Shown here: positions 43,675-53,175 of the stretch, piece by piece | Position numbering within the stretch: position 1 is the first letter of the stretch | Layout of the letters: every line of letters begins with the position of its first letter | NCBI RefSeq assembly: GCF_004745805.1 | Contig: NZ_SRLQ01000021.1 | Location: 1 to 64,000, forward strand | Length of the DNA stretch: 64,000 bases | Direction: 5' to 3' | Source: Mycolicibacterium sp. CH28 | Lineage (GTDB): Bacteria > Actinomycetota > Actinomycetes > Mycobacteriales > Mycobacteriaceae | The notes under the pieces: model-generated | Told to the model about the DNA's origin: nothing | Database searches by the model: none | The model's input: only the letters and a program-made list of their open reading frames with translations | Position numbers and translations under genes: made by a program

Positions 43675-44744
43675 GCGACACCTACCTCAAGCTGACCACC
43701 TACTTCGGGGAGCGCCAGCGCACCGGGTCGCGCTTCACCGCCGAAGCGATGCTCGACCTCTACGACCAACGTGAGGTGGCCACCAGCGTGCTGCTGCGCG
43801 GCATCGCCAGCTTCGGCCCGCGCCACGTCATCCGCAGCGACGAATCGCTGACCCTGTCCGAGGATCCGCCCGTCGCCGTCACTGCCGTGGACACCGAGGC
43901 GACGATCGCCGCACTGGTGGACGAGGTCGTCGGGATGACCACCCGCGGTCTGATCACCTTGGAACGGGCCCGGCTCCTGGGCACCGCCCTGTCCGGCACG
44001 CCGCTGCCCGACGGCGACGCCGTCAAGCTGACCATCTACGTCGGCCGTCGCCGCCGGGTCAACGGCAGGCCGGCGTTCTACGCGGTGTGCGACCTAATGC
44101 ACCGCCACCACTTCGCCGGGGCCACCGTGTTCCTCGGCGTGGACGGCACCGCGCACGGCCGGCGCCGCCGGGCCCGGTTCTTCAGCAGCAACATCGACGT
44201 GCCGATCATGATCCTCGCTGTCGGCACCGCCGCACAGGTGCAGCAGGTGCTGCCCGAGCTGGAGACCATGCTCTACCAGCCGCTGGCCACGGTCGAGCGC
44301 ATTCAGGTGTGCAAGCGCGACGGCGAGCTGCTGGCCCGCCCGCCCGCGCTGCCCGCCGTCGACGCCGATGGCCGCGAACTACGGCAGAAGCTGACCATCC
44401 ATACCTCCGAATCCACCCACCACGACGGCGTACCCATCCACCGGGCCCTGGTCCGGCGGCTCTGGGAATCGCGGACCGCCAGCGGAGCCACCGTGCTGCG
44501 CGGCATCTGGGGTTTCCACGGCAACCACAAACCGCACGGCGACAAGGTAATTCAGTACGGCCGCCAGGTTCCGGTGAGCACCATCGTCGTCGACACCCCA
44601 GAGGTCATCGCCGAGTGCTTCGACATCGTCAACGAGGTGACCGGCCGCCACGGGTTGGTCACCTCGGAGATGGTGCCCGCCCTGCTGATGCTCGACGGTG
44701 GCGTGCGCTCCGGCGGGACCAATCTGGCCGACTACCGCTACTGA
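43671..44744 (+). CDS. DUF190 protein, three tandem units
   Basis: The 357-residue cytosolic protein repeats a DUF190 unit three times: LKLTTYFGERQRTGSRF, VKLTIYVGRRRRVNGRPAF and QKLTIHTSESTHHDGVPIH, each followed by a variant of VLLRGIASFG or ATVLRGIWGFHG and by a xVxVDTxxxI segment. DUF190 folds are ferredoxin-like and PII-like. Members often sit beside crcB, suggesting ligand sensing or regulation of fluoride export. Three units in one chain is longer than the common single-domain form. It is coupled to crcB by ATGA. Confidence 0.85.
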   Translation: MSDTYLKLTTYFGERQRTGSRFTAEAMLDLYDQREVATSVLLRGIASFGPRHVIRSDESLTLSEDPPVAVTAVDTEATIAALVDEVVGMTTRGLITLERARLLGTALSGTPLPDGDAVKLTIYVGRRRRVNGRPAFYAVCDLMHRHHFAGATVFLGVDGTAHGRRRRARFFSSNIDVPIMILAVGTAAQVQQVLPELETMLYQPLATVERIQVCKRDGELLARPPALPAVDADGRELRQKLTIHTSESTHHDGVPIHRALVRRLWESRTASGATVLRGIWGFHGNHKPHGDKVIQYGRQVPVSTIVVDTPEVIAECFDIVNEVTGRHGLVTSEMVPALLMLDGGVRSGGTNLADYRY

Positions 44745-44748
44745 ACCC

Positions 44749-45081
44749 TCAGCTGTCGGCGAGCACCGTCAGCAGAATCACCGAATCGTCGACCGCGTGC
44801 AGTCCGTGCTGTTCGCGCGGAACCACCAGCAGATCGCCGGCCAGACCGTCCCACCCGTCGTCGGCCGTCGTCAACCGCACGTGACCGCGCAGCACCTGCA
44901 GCGTGGTCTCCCCCGGCGTGTGATGCTCGCTGAGGTCACGGCCGGCAGCCAGGGCGATCAGCGTCTGCCGAAGCTGATGGTCGTGGCCGCCGTGCACGGT
45001 CTGAGCGGCTCGTCCACTGTTGGAGGACCGCGCGGCGGCCAGTTGTTCGTCGGCAAGTTGGGACAGCGAAACCGAGTCCAT
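44749..45081 (-). CDS. Cupin domain protein
   Basis: The 110-residue single cupin has LSEHHTPGETTLQVLRGHVRLTTADDGWDGLAGDLLVVPREQHGLHAVDDS, which gives the two cupin motifs with likely metal-binding histidines. ATG 45081 follows AGGAGG at six bases; a start at 45114 would add 11 residues. It converges with the DUF190 gene (stops 5 bp apart). The function is unknown; small cupins of this type act as sensors, isomerases or detoxifying proteins. Confidence 0.85.
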   Translation of the reverse strand: MDSVSLSQLADEQLAAARSSNSGRAAQTVHGGHDHQLRQTLIALAAGRDLSEHHTPGETTLQVLRGHVRLTTADDGWDGLAGDLLVVPREQHGLHAVDDSVILLTVLADS

Positions 45082-45208
45082 CAAATACCTCCTGAAGGAC
45101 CGAGCGGTCACCAACGGGCCGTGGAGCTCGAAGACCAGCCGCCCAGTTTCCCCAGCCTAGCGGCATCGGGCACATCGCAATGCCGCCTTGGCCGCGTCCG
45201 CCTCTCGA

Positions 45209-46228
45209 CTAGAGCGCGGCTGCTGTCGCGAGAATTGCGTCGACCTCGTCGACAGTTGTTGACCATGAGCAGACAAACCGCACAACCGAGCTCATCGGGT
45301 CGGGCTGCTCCAACATGTAGTAGCGGGACAGCGCCGCGTACGTCTCGGCGGCGAGGTTGACGAACACCTCGTTGGCGTCGGTGGGCACCGCCAGTTCGAC
45401 ACCTGCGGCTACCAGGCCGGCACTGAGCCGGGATGCCATCGCATTGGCGTGCCCCGCCAACTGCAGCCACAGTCCGTCGCGCAGCAGCGCGTTGAACTGT
45501 GCGGAGACGAACCGGTTCTTACTCGCCAGATGCCCGATCTGCTTGTGCACGAAACGAATTCCGTCGAAGTGCACGGGTCGACGGACCAGCAACGCGTCAC
45601 CGAGCAGCAGGCCGTTTTTGGTGCCACCAACCGTGATGATGTCCGCGTCACCGGCCGCAGCCAGCGGTGCAACGTCCAGGGCCGCGATCGCGTTGGCAAT
45701 CCGAGCGCCATCGACATGCACCAGCAAATCCAATGCGTGTGCGTGATCGATGAACTCGGCGATCGCTCCGGGGTCCCAGACCCGGCCCTTCTCCGTACAT
45801 TGCGTGATCGTGACGATGCGCGGCTGGCAGTGGTGCACGATGCCGCGGGTGGTGATGGCGCGGTCGAGTTGTTCGGGGTCCAGAATCCCGTCTCGGCTGG
45901 GCAGCGCGGTCAGGGTTGCTCCAGAGATACGAACCACGCCCCCGGCTTCGTCGACGATCACATGCGCGACATCGCTGCACAGGATCTCCTCCCACGGCCG
46001 AACCGCGGCGGCCAGGGCTGCGACGTTGGCACCGGTACCGGTCAGTGCATACACCACCTCGGCGTCCGGGGAGTCGAACGCGGTTCGCAGCGCGTCGGTG
46101 GCCTCCGCGGTGCGGGCATCCTCGGCATAGGGCTCGGCGCTGCCTGCGCTGGCCGCTACGACGGCATCGAGCACGGCGGGATGAGCCCCCGCGGTGTTGT
46201 CGGACAGGAAGGCGGTGGACGCCACCAT
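45209..46228 (-). CDS. Low-specificity threonine aldolase / beta-eliminating lyase
   Basis: The 339-residue fold-type I PLP enzyme splits threonine or related beta-hydroxy amino acids into glycine and an aldehyde. The N-terminal FLSDNTAGAHPAV, AYALTGTGANVAAL-type cofactor loop, VHVDGARIANAIAAL and the Schiff-base lysine in IITVGGTKNGLLLGDAL (around residue 200) are present. ATG 46228 follows GGAGA; GTG 46231 is adjacent. It lies 55 bp downstream of the dipeptide transporter ATPase on the same strand, so it may use glycine- or threonine-containing peptides taken up by it. Confidence 0.9.
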   Translation of the reverse strand: MVASTAFLSDNTAGAHPAVLDAVVAASAGSAEPYAEDARTAEATDALRTAFDSPDAEVVYALTGTGANVAALAAAVRPWEEILCSDVAHVIVDEAGGVVRISGATLTALPSRDGILDPEQLDRAITTRGIVHHCQPRIVTITQCTEKGRVWDPGAIAEFIDHAHALDLLVHVDGARIANAIAALDVAPLAAAGDADIITVGGTKNGLLLGDALLVRRPVHFDGIRFVHKQIGHLASKNRFVSAQFNALLRDGLWLQLAGHANAMASRLSAGLVAAGVELAVPTDANEVFVNLAAETYAALSRYYMLEQPDPMSSVVRFVCSWSTTVDEVDAILATAAAL

Positions 46229-46283
46229 CACATCTCCATTCAGGACGTCGCCGGGATATCAAGGCGCAAGACCGGCCCCGCGC

Positions 46284-47963
46284 TCATGAGGCGCGATGTT
46301 GCCGCGGGTCTGGACTCGGCACGCTGTCGAGCAGCTTCCTCGTGTAATCCGCAGACGGCTCACGCACAATCCGCCACGCTTGACCCGACTCCACGATCTG
46401 GCCTGCCCGCATCACGATGATGCGGTCCGCGTAGGCCGCGGCGGTCGACAGGTCGTGGGTGATCATGAGTATGCCCATCCGATACTCGCGGCGAAGACGG
46501 TCCAACAGCTCCAGCACCCCGGTGCGCACCGACACGTCGAGCATCGAGACAGGCTCGTCGGCAAGGAGCAGACGCGGACGCAGCACCAGGCTGGCTGCAA
46601 TCGCGACCCGCTGGCGCTGACCGCCGGACAGCTCATGCGGATACCGGCCGGCAACCACATCCGGGTCCAGACCCACGTCACGCAGCGCGTCTGCCGCCAA
46701 GGCGCGCCGCTCGCTCGAGTTGTCGCCGATCCGGTGCACGACCAGCGGCTCCATGACCGTCTGTTCAACACGCAGTCGGCCGTCCAGCGCCTCATACGGG
46801 TCCTGATAGATCATCTGGACCTCACGACGCAACGGGCGCCACGCGCGCGCATCGAGACCGGTGATCTCTTTACCGTCGATGCGAATCGACCCGGACTGCA
46901 CCGGCTGCATACCGAGAATCGCTTGCAGCGTCGTGGTCTTACCGCAACCAGACTGCCCCACAAGCGCCACCAGCTCACCTTCGCCAACCTGCATGCTGAC
47001 GTTGTCCACGGCGGCGGGGATCTGGGTCGACGTCTCCTGCGCCGCCGAAGTTCGGGCGCGCGCGAACAACCGCCGCCGCGTGCGCTCCGCACCGTAGGTC
47101 ACACGCAGATTCGAGACCTCCAGCAGCGGTTCCGGTTCGGCGCGGTCGCCGGCATCCCGTTCGACGCCGGCGAGATTGGGTGTCGACTCGAAGAGCATCC
47201 GGGTGTACGGGTGCGCCGGACGGCGGTAAAGATCGTCCACCGGGCCTTCCTCGACGATCTGTCCGTCGCGCATCACGGCGGCGCGGGTGCACGCCTGAGC
47301 AACCACACCCAGGTCGTGGGTCACCAGCACGAGCGCGAGACCGAGTTCGGTCGAAAGCCTGACGAGCAATCGAAGCACCTGGTCTTGGACCACGACGTCG
47401 AGTGCGGTCGTCGGTTCGTCGGCGAGCAACACCTTGGGTTCGCATGCCAGCGCCATCGCGATGACAGCCCGCTGCTTCATTCCCCCGGACAGTTGATGCG
47501 GGTACTTGGCATCGCTGTCCGGCGGCAACCCGACCAGGTCCAACAACTCGCGAGTGCGCTCTACGGCGGCTTTCCCGCGCGCGACTCGGTGCACTGCCAG
47601 CGCCTCACGGATCTGCCAACCGACTGTCTTGACCGGATTGAAAGCGCTCATGGCGCCTTGGAACACCATGGCGATATCGGTCCACCGGTGCGACTGAAGG
47701 CCGGGTTCGCCGTCTGCGATGACGTTCTTCCCGTCGATCCGCACTTCGCCGCCGACCGTAGCCGAAGACGGGAGTAACCCGATCGCCGCCAGGATGGTCG
47801 TGGTCTTGCCGCAACCGGACTCGCCGACGAGACCCACCCGCTCACCGGGGGCGACCTTCAACGACAGGTCCTTCACCGTGTGAATCAGGCCGTCGCTCCG
47901 ACGGTCTCGCGGATCGAACCAGACGTTCAGGTTGACGAGTTCGAGTGCATTGCGTTCCGTCAC
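46284..47963 (-). CDS. Dipeptide/oligopeptide ABC transporter, double ATP-binding protein
   Basis: The 559-residue protein contains two complete ABC ATPase domains (DppD-DppF fusion). Walker A is GESGCGKTT then GQSGCGKTT, the signatures are LSGGMKQRAVIA and LSGGQRQRVAIA, and Walker B is VLLADEPTT and LLLADEPVS. One chain thus supplies both sites. GTG 47963 overlaps the permease stop (GTGA). It belongs with DppB- and DppC-like permeases upstream and the divergent binding protein at 50038. Confidence 0.95.
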   Translation of the reverse strand: MTERNALELVNLNVWFDPRDRRSDGLIHTVKDLSLKVAPGERVGLVGESGCGKTTTILAAIGLLPSSATVGGEVRIDGKNVIADGEPGLQSHRWTDIAMVFQGAMSAFNPVKTVGWQIREALAVHRVARGKAAVERTRELLDLVGLPPDSDAKYPHQLSGGMKQRAVIAMALACEPKVLLADEPTTALDVVVQDQVLRLLVRLSTELGLALVLVTHDLGVVAQACTRAAVMRDGQIVEEGPVDDLYRRPAHPYTRMLFESTPNLAGVERDAGDRAEPEPLLEVSNLRVTYGAERTRRRLFARARTSAAQETSTQIPAAVDNVSMQVGEGELVALVGQSGCGKTTTLQAILGMQPVQSGSIRIDGKEITGLDARAWRPLRREVQMIYQDPYEALDGRLRVEQTVMEPLVVHRIGDNSSERRALAADALRDVGLDPDVVAGRYPHELSGGQRQRVAIAASLVLRPRLLLADEPVSMLDVSVRTGVLELLDRLRREYRMGILMITHDLSTAAAYADRIIVMRAGQIVESGQAWRIVREPSADYTRKLLDSVPSPDPRQHRAS

Positions 47964-48904
47964 AACGCATCCTCTCCGCGTCCGACCAACGGTCGCAACC
48001 GCCATGACTTCGTCGACAGATAGGACGATCGCAGCCGCGGATTGAGCGCGTCCTCGATCGAGTTACCGACCAGGTAACACCCAACGATCAGAGCCGCGAC
48101 GCACAGGCCGGCGGGCACGATCGCCCACCAGGCTCCGGTACTGACGGCACCTCTTTCGAAGGCGTGTTCCATGATCGTGCCCCATGTCACCGCCGTGGGG
48201 TCGGAAAGCCCGAGGAAAGCGAGCGCAGTCTCGTTGAAGATGGCCACCGTGATGGCCAGTACGGTGTTCGCGATCAGCAGCGGCCCAAGCTGAGGCAGTA
48301 TGTGCGTCAGGATGATTCGGGTGTGACCGGACCCAATTGAGGCGGCTCGTCGCACATAGACCCGCTCACGCAAGCTCTTGACCTGGGCCCGAACCACCCG
48401 TGCGGTGCTGGTCCACATGAGGAACCCGATCACCATGATCACGTGGCTCAGGCTGGAGCCCCACACGGCCGCGACGACAATCATGAGCACAATCTGCGGA
48501 ATCACCATGAAATAGTCGGTGATTCGCATCAGGACGACGTCCACCCAGCCGCCGAAGTAGCCGGACAACACACCGAATACGGCACCCACGACGATCGCGA
48601 TCAGCGCGGCGGTAAAGCCGACGAACATCGAGACCTGGCCGCCCTGCAACACCAGGCTCAGCATGTCCACACCGCCGTCGTCGCAGCCCAGCCAGTGCTG
48701 AGCCGTCGGCGGATCGAACACGCCGCAACTGGGCGCAGAGGTGCTGTACGGCTTGATGAACTGCGAAAAGAGCGAAACGGCAAGGAAAAAGCCGATCACA
48801 ACCAGTCCGATGATTGCCGACGGCGTGGCGATGGCGGTGCGCAACGTGGCCCATACGCCGCGCTGCCGTGCCGGCGAGGTTGAAGCCACGGCGTCCCCAC
48901 TCAC
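47960..48904 (-). CDS. Dipeptide ABC transporter permease (DppC-like)
   Basis: The 314-residue permease has an N-terminal cytoplasmic segment, the OppC-type N domain (GLVVIGFFLAVSLFSQF) and the BPD_transp_1 domain with the EAA loop EAA-like YVRRAASIGSGHTRIILTHILPQLGPLLI. A periplasmic loop carries two cysteines (PSCGVF and LGCDDG). GTG 48904 overlaps the DppB-like stop (GTGA), and its stop overlaps the ATPase GTG. Confidence 0.92.
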   Translation of the reverse strand: MSGDAVASTSPARQRGVWATLRTAIATPSAIIGLVVIGFFLAVSLFSQFIKPYSTSAPSCGVFDPPTAQHWLGCDDGGVDMLSLVLQGGQVSMFVGFTAALIAIVVGAVFGVLSGYFGGWVDVVLMRITDYFMVIPQIVLMIVVAAVWGSSLSHVIMVIGFLMWTSTARVVRAQVKSLRERVYVRRAASIGSGHTRIILTHILPQLGPLLIANTVLAITVAIFNETALAFLGLSDPTAVTWGTIMEHAFERGAVSTGAWWAIVPAGLCVAALIVGCYLVGNSIEDALNPRLRSSYLSTKSWRLRPLVGRGEDAL

Positions 48905-49857
48905 TGTGAGACCCGTGGGTCGAGACGGAAATACAACAGATCGGCAAGATAGTTCAGAACCACGACGGTTACCGTGATCGCGAGGAAGCCGCCCTGCAGC
49001 ATGGGGTAATCCCGCTGGAGGACAGCGTCATAGAGCGCCCGCCCGATACCGGGCCACGAGAAGATGACTTCGACGAGGATCGAGCCGCTCACGACGGCAC
49101 CCAGGGACAGTGCAACCTGGGTGATGGTCGGCAGCGCGGCATTGCGCAACGCGTATGACCAGATGATCCTGCGCCGCGACAAGCCCTTTGCGCGCGCGGT
49201 GAGGATATAGTCCTCGCCCAGAGTTTCCAGCATCGCGGACCGGACAATCAGGGCATTCTCGGCGTAGAGCGTGAGCACGAGAGTCGTCACCGGCAGGATC
49301 ATGTGCCGCACCAGGTCGAAGAACTGCTCGCTCGGCGTCAAGGCCACCGCGAACGGATCGCGCATTCCCACCGATGGCAGCACGCCGGCGAACATGATGA
49401 GCAGCATCATGCCCAGGAACTGGGTGGGAAAGGCGTAGAACGCCACGGCTGTTCCGGTAGCGAGATGATCGCCGACCGAGTTGCGATGCACTGCTCCGTA
49501 AACCCCCACCCCAACTCCCAACACAATGGCGATGATGGTGCCGGTGGCGACCATCGGAAGGGTGTTGCCGAAGGCCTCCATGAGGTTGTGTGACACAGGC
49601 TGCCGATTGGTGAAGGACACGCCGAGGTTGCCGCGGAAAAGCTGTTCGATGTACCGCAGGTACTGCTCCCACAGTGACTTGTCCAGGCCGAACTCCCGCT
49701 CGAGCTCTTGCTTGAGCGCGGGCGAGGCATTCGGTATCCGCGAAACCCGAGTTACCGCGTCACCCGGAAGGACGCGGAAGAGCACGAAATTCACCGTTAG
49801 CGCGACGAAGATGGTGACGACTGCGAAAAGCGAACGCTTCCAAACGTATCGCCGCAC
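48901..49857 (-). CDS. Dipeptide ABC transporter permease (DppB-like)
   Basis: The 318-residue permease starts MRRYVWKRSLFAVVTIFVALTVNFVLFRVLPGD, the classical OppB/DppB N-terminus. It has the EAA loop DYILTARAKGLSRRRIIWSYALRNAALPTITQVAL. The GTG start at 49857 follows GGAGG. It is the first gene of the minus-strand transporter operon, with a strong promoter-like sequence 37-65 bp upstream of its start. Confidence 0.93.
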   Translation of the reverse strand: MRRYVWKRSLFAVVTIFVALTVNFVLFRVLPGDAVTRVSRIPNASPALKQELEREFGLDKSLWEQYLRYIEQLFRGNLGVSFTNRQPVSHNLMEAFGNTLPMVATGTIIAIVLGVGVGVYGAVHRNSVGDHLATGTAVAFYAFPTQFLGMMLLIMFAGVLPSVGMRDPFAVALTPSEQFFDLVRHMILPVTTLVLTLYAENALIVRSAMLETLGEDYILTARAKGLSRRRIIWSYALRNAALPTITQVALSLGAVVSGSILVEVIFSWPGIGRALYDAVLQRDYPMLQGGFLAITVTVVVLNYLADLLYFRLDPRVSQ

Positions 49858-49893
49858 TCGGCCTCCTTCCTGTTGACGCGATGAATGACACTC

Positions 49894-49922
49894 CTCATAC
49901 TGAGCATCATAAGTGGTGTCAA
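49894..49922 (-). promoter_or_regulatory. Sigma-A-type promoter for the dipeptide transporter operon
   Basis: On the minus strand TTGACA (49917-49922), exactly 17 bp, then TATGAG (49894-49899), lies upstream of the DppB-like GTG at 49857. It has a consensus -35 and a fair -10. Confidence 0.55.
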
Positions 49923-50037
49923 CTGTTCCCGCGCGTCGTTGCGCTAAACAGAATGCATCCTGAGACGAAGCACAGCGACGTGACGCCGACTCGATCCAGA
50001 GTCCACGGCGTTCCCTACGACGAACGAAGGTCGCAAA

Positions 50038-51678
50038 ATGCGGATCAATCGAGTGCTAGCGGTGGTCGCCAGCGCAGCGGTGGTGGCGTCTTTGTCGGGA
50101 TGCGGGTCCAAGGCGCCCGCCTCCGATGTGCTGCGGATCGGGGTGAGCGCGACAATCGATTCGCTGAATCCGTTCGTCTCGAGCTCCGATTACAGCAGCG
50201 TGGTTTTCGAGTACGTCTACCCGCACCTGACCGAGTACGACACCAAGGACATGTCGCTGCAGCCGTCCTTCGCGGAGAAGTGGCAGACCACACCGGACGG
50301 CCTGAAGTGGACCTTTGAAACTGTCAAGGATGCCAAATGGTCCGATGGCCAGCCGCTGACAGCCAAGGACGCCGCATTCACACTCAACGTCATCCACAAA
50401 TTCCAGGACGGCGCCGCAGGCAAGCTCGCTGGTGTCCTGCAGGGCTTGGACTCCGCCGTCGCCGATGACGACACCCATCTGACGCTGACCTACTCGGCGC
50501 CGGTCTCGAACGTCCTCGCACAGCTGACGCAGCTCCCCATCCTGCCCGAGCATGTCTGGTCGCAGTACGCAGCGGGTGACGGCAAGGCCCTCACCACATT
50601 CGCCAACGACACCGACATGGTGTCGGGCGGCCCGTTCCAACTCAAGGAATACAAAAAGGACCAGCTCGCACTGTTCGACCGCAATCCGAACTGGTGGTCG
50701 GCTACCAAACCGGAGATCAGCGGCTTCGGTCTGCAGATCTTCGCCAACTCCGATGCGATGGTGACCGCGCTGCGAACCGGCCAGGTGGACATGATCGGCG
50801 AGTCCACCCCGTCCACAGCGGTTCCGACGCTCAAAGACAACAAGCTCGAGGTCGGTACGACCGCCGGTACCGGTTTCTACGACCTCATCATCAACACCAA
50901 CCCGAAGAAGAAGAACCACCCCGAGCTATTGAACCCGCAGGTGCGCAAAGCACTCGAGTACGCGATGAACCGCGACGAGATGGTGCAAACCGCGTGGCTC
51001 GGCATGGCGACCCCGGGATCGACCATCGTCGCCCCGGCGACCGGGTGGCACGACGACTCCATCAAGGGGCTGCCCTTCGATGTCGCCCAGGCCAATTCGA
51101 TCCTGGACGGGCTCGGCTTCCGCAAGGGGGCCGACGGCATCCGGGTGGCCAACGGCGTTCCGATGACCTACGACGTGATCTTCCCGACCGAGATCAACGG
51201 CGCCGGTGACCGGATGTTCCAGATCCTTCAGAACAATTTGCGAGACGCCGGCGTGAACCTGGTGATGCGCAAGATGGACACCGACGCCGCGACCTCCGCG
51301 ATCCAGGCACCGGACAGCACCTACGCCGAATTCGATCTGGCGATGTGGGATTGGGTCCCACCGGTAGATCCCGACTTTCAGCTCAGCGTGCTCACCTGCT
51401 CGCAGTGGGGCAACAACAACGACAGCGGATACTGCAACCCCAAGTACGACGAGCTGTATGCCGCGCAGGGGGTGGCCCGCGATCGTGCAGAGCGCCAGAA
51501 GATCATCAACGAGATGCAACAGATCGCGTTCGACGACCGGCCGTACATCGCCCTCGTGTACCAGAATGTCATCGAGGCGCACTCGCCGAAATGGACGGGC
51601 TTTCTCCTGTCTCCCCTTCTCGGCTCGGTGAACAATCTCTCGACGCAGACCTTGATGCAAGTGCACCCCGTCCAGTGA
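50038..51678 (+). CDS. Dipeptide ABC transporter, substrate-binding lipoprotein
   Basis: The 546-residue family 5 extracellular binding protein has a signal peptide with lipobox LSGC (Cys22). SBP_bac_5 features follow: SLNPFVSSSDYSSVVFEYVYPHLTEYD, PSFAEKWQTTPDGLKWTFETVKDAKWSDGQPLTAKDAAFT and GGPFQLKEYKKDQLALFDRNPNWW. It is divergent from the permease/ATPase operon, and its stop overlaps the M17 aminopeptidase start (TGATG). The arrangement suggests peptide capture followed by cytoplasmic hydrolysis. Confidence 0.93.
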   Translation: MRINRVLAVVASAAVVASLSGCGSKAPASDVLRIGVSATIDSLNPFVSSSDYSSVVFEYVYPHLTEYDTKDMSLQPSFAEKWQTTPDGLKWTFETVKDAKWSDGQPLTAKDAAFTLNVIHKFQDGAAGKLAGVLQGLDSAVADDDTHLTLTYSAPVSNVLAQLTQLPILPEHVWSQYAAGDGKALTTFANDTDMVSGGPFQLKEYKKDQLALFDRNPNWWSATKPEISGFGLQIFANSDAMVTALRTGQVDMIGESTPSTAVPTLKDNKLEVGTTAGTGFYDLIINTNPKKKNHPELLNPQVRKALEYAMNRDEMVQTAWLGMATPGSTIVAPATGWHDDSIKGLPFDVAQANSILDGLGFRKGADGIRVANGVPMTYDVIFPTEINGAGDRMFQILQNNLRDAGVNLVMRKMDTDAATSAIQAPDSTYAEFDLAMWDWVPPVDPDFQLSVLTCSQWGNNNDSGYCNPKYDELYAAQGVARDRAERQKIINEMQQIAFDDRPYIALVYQNVIEAHSPKWTGFLLSPLLGSVNNLSTQTLMQVHPVQ

Positions 51679-53147
51679 TGCAGCTATCGCTGAGCCGAAG
51701 CTCATCAAGCGAATTCGAACGGACGCTCGCGCAGCATCGCGGTGCCGATGTGGTGGTCGCTCTGTTCTGCGGCAGTCAAGGCATCCACGCCGGACGCGGA
51801 GCCACTCTGCTCGGAGAGGTCCTCGCCGTCGACATCGTCGAACTGGCTGCGGCCGACCCGGGTTTCGACGGCAGCTCGACGGCACGATCAGTGGCCGTCG
51901 TCGCCGGTCCGGCCGGGCCCGTGCGGATAGTGATGGTCGGCCTCGGAAGCCGAATCGATTCGCCCCATACCGTCTTCGACGCAGCGCTGGCCGCCCGCCT
52001 CACCCGGTCGGTCGTCTCCACTCTGCCGCTGGAGGCCGAGGGAGCACTCGGCGCGGTCGCCCAAGGCCATGCGCTCGGGGCATGGCGGTATCAACGCGAC
52101 CCGAACGCGGCGACACCACCGATATCGGTCGAACTCATCGACGACTCCACCCTCGACGTCGATTCGGTGTTGGCCACTGCCGCCCTGATATCACGCGTAT
52201 CGGCTTGGGTGCGCCAGCTGGTGGAGTCACCACCGAATACTGTTTCTCCTCAACACTTTTCGGACGCTGTCTCGGCGTTCGCACGCGAAGTGGCACCGGA
52301 CGCGGTCACGGTCACGACATGGGATGAAGCCACCCTGCGGGCGGAGGGCTTCGGCGGGACGCTCAGCGTCGGTGCCGGAAGCGCCCACAGGCCGCTGGTC
52401 ATCGAACTGCGCACCGCAGGTGACGGACCCGTTACCGCGTTGGCAGGCAAGGGAATCACCTTCGATTCCGGCGGAATCAACCTCAAGCGCGACGGTGGCG
52501 AGCTCAGCTGGATGAAGTCGGATATGGCCGCGGCAGCTGCCGTGGCGGGCGCGGTGATCGCCGCTGCCGCCCTTGGCCGTACCGCACCGCTGGTCGCGAT
52601 CCTGCCGGTGGCGGAGAACATGCCGGGCCCGACAGCGCTTCGGCCCGGCGATGTGGTCTCCCACCCCGGCGGACGGACAACGGAGGTCCTCGACACCGAC
52701 TGCGAAGGAAGGCTGGTGCTGGCCGACGCGCTCGGCTGGCTTGCCGCACAACGGCCAGCGCAACTCATCGACGTCGGCACCTTGACCGACTCCGGCGCCA
52801 TCGGCCCCGCATTCTGGGGATGCTGGACCACCTCTGACGAGCTGGCCACAGACATAGTCGACGCTGGGTCAAGGGCTTTCGACCGAGGTTGGATTCTTCC
52901 GCTCCATCCGTCGTATGTGTCGATGCTGTCGTCACGCGTCGCCGATATCGCCAACGCGCCCAGCGACGTACCTGACTCGGGCCAGCTTGCCGCCACCTAT
53001 CTACGCACCTTCGTCGGCGATGTGCCGTGGGTACACATCGACAACGGTTCGGCAGCTTGGCTGGAGCGGGACACCGATCCGTGGGCTGCTGGCGCCACCG
53101 GAACGCCGGTGCGGGCGCTGATCGAATTTCTGACTCTGCCCACGTAG
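51678..53147 (+). CDS. M17 family leucyl aminopeptidase
   Basis: The 489-residue M17 metallopeptidase releases N-terminal residues from peptides in the cytoplasm. The metal site and catalytic Lys are in ALAGKGITFDSGGINLK and SWMKSDMAAAAAV, and the catalytic Arg loop is LDTDCEGRLVLADAL. That loop reads NTDAEGRL in most relatives, so N-to-D and A-to-C changes are present while the ligands D and E and the catalytic R remain. ATG 51678 overlaps the binding-protein stop. The frame is open from 51345, but that part is noise over the upstream gene. Confidence 0.93.
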   Translation: MQLSLSRSSSSEFERTLAQHRGADVVVALFCGSQGIHAGRGATLLGEVLAVDIVELAAADPGFDGSSTARSVAVVAGPAGPVRIVMVGLGSRIDSPHTVFDAALAARLTRSVVSTLPLEAEGALGAVAQGHALGAWRYQRDPNAATPPISVELIDDSTLDVDSVLATAALISRVSAWVRQLVESPPNTVSPQHFSDAVSAFAREVAPDAVTVTTWDEATLRAEGFGGTLSVGAGSAHRPLVIELRTAGDGPVTALAGKGITFDSGGINLKRDGGELSWMKSDMAAAAAVAGAVIAAAALGRTAPLVAILPVAENMPGPTALRPGDVVSHPGGRTTEVLDTDCEGRLVLADALGWLAAQRPAQLIDVGTLTDSGAIGPAFWGCWTTSDELATDIVDAGSRAFDRGWILPLHPSYVSMLSSRVADIANAPSDVPDSGQLAATYLRTFVGDVPWVHIDNGSAAWLERDTDPWAAGATGTPVRALIEFLTLPT

Positions 53148-53175
53148 TTGACGTTCGTGTCGCTTTCCCCGGAAC

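Noticed and set aside
51345-51677. N-terminal extension of the M17 aminopeptidase
   Set aside because: It lies over the binding-protein gene in another frame and is low-complexity. The TGATG overlap at 51678 gives a normal M17 start.
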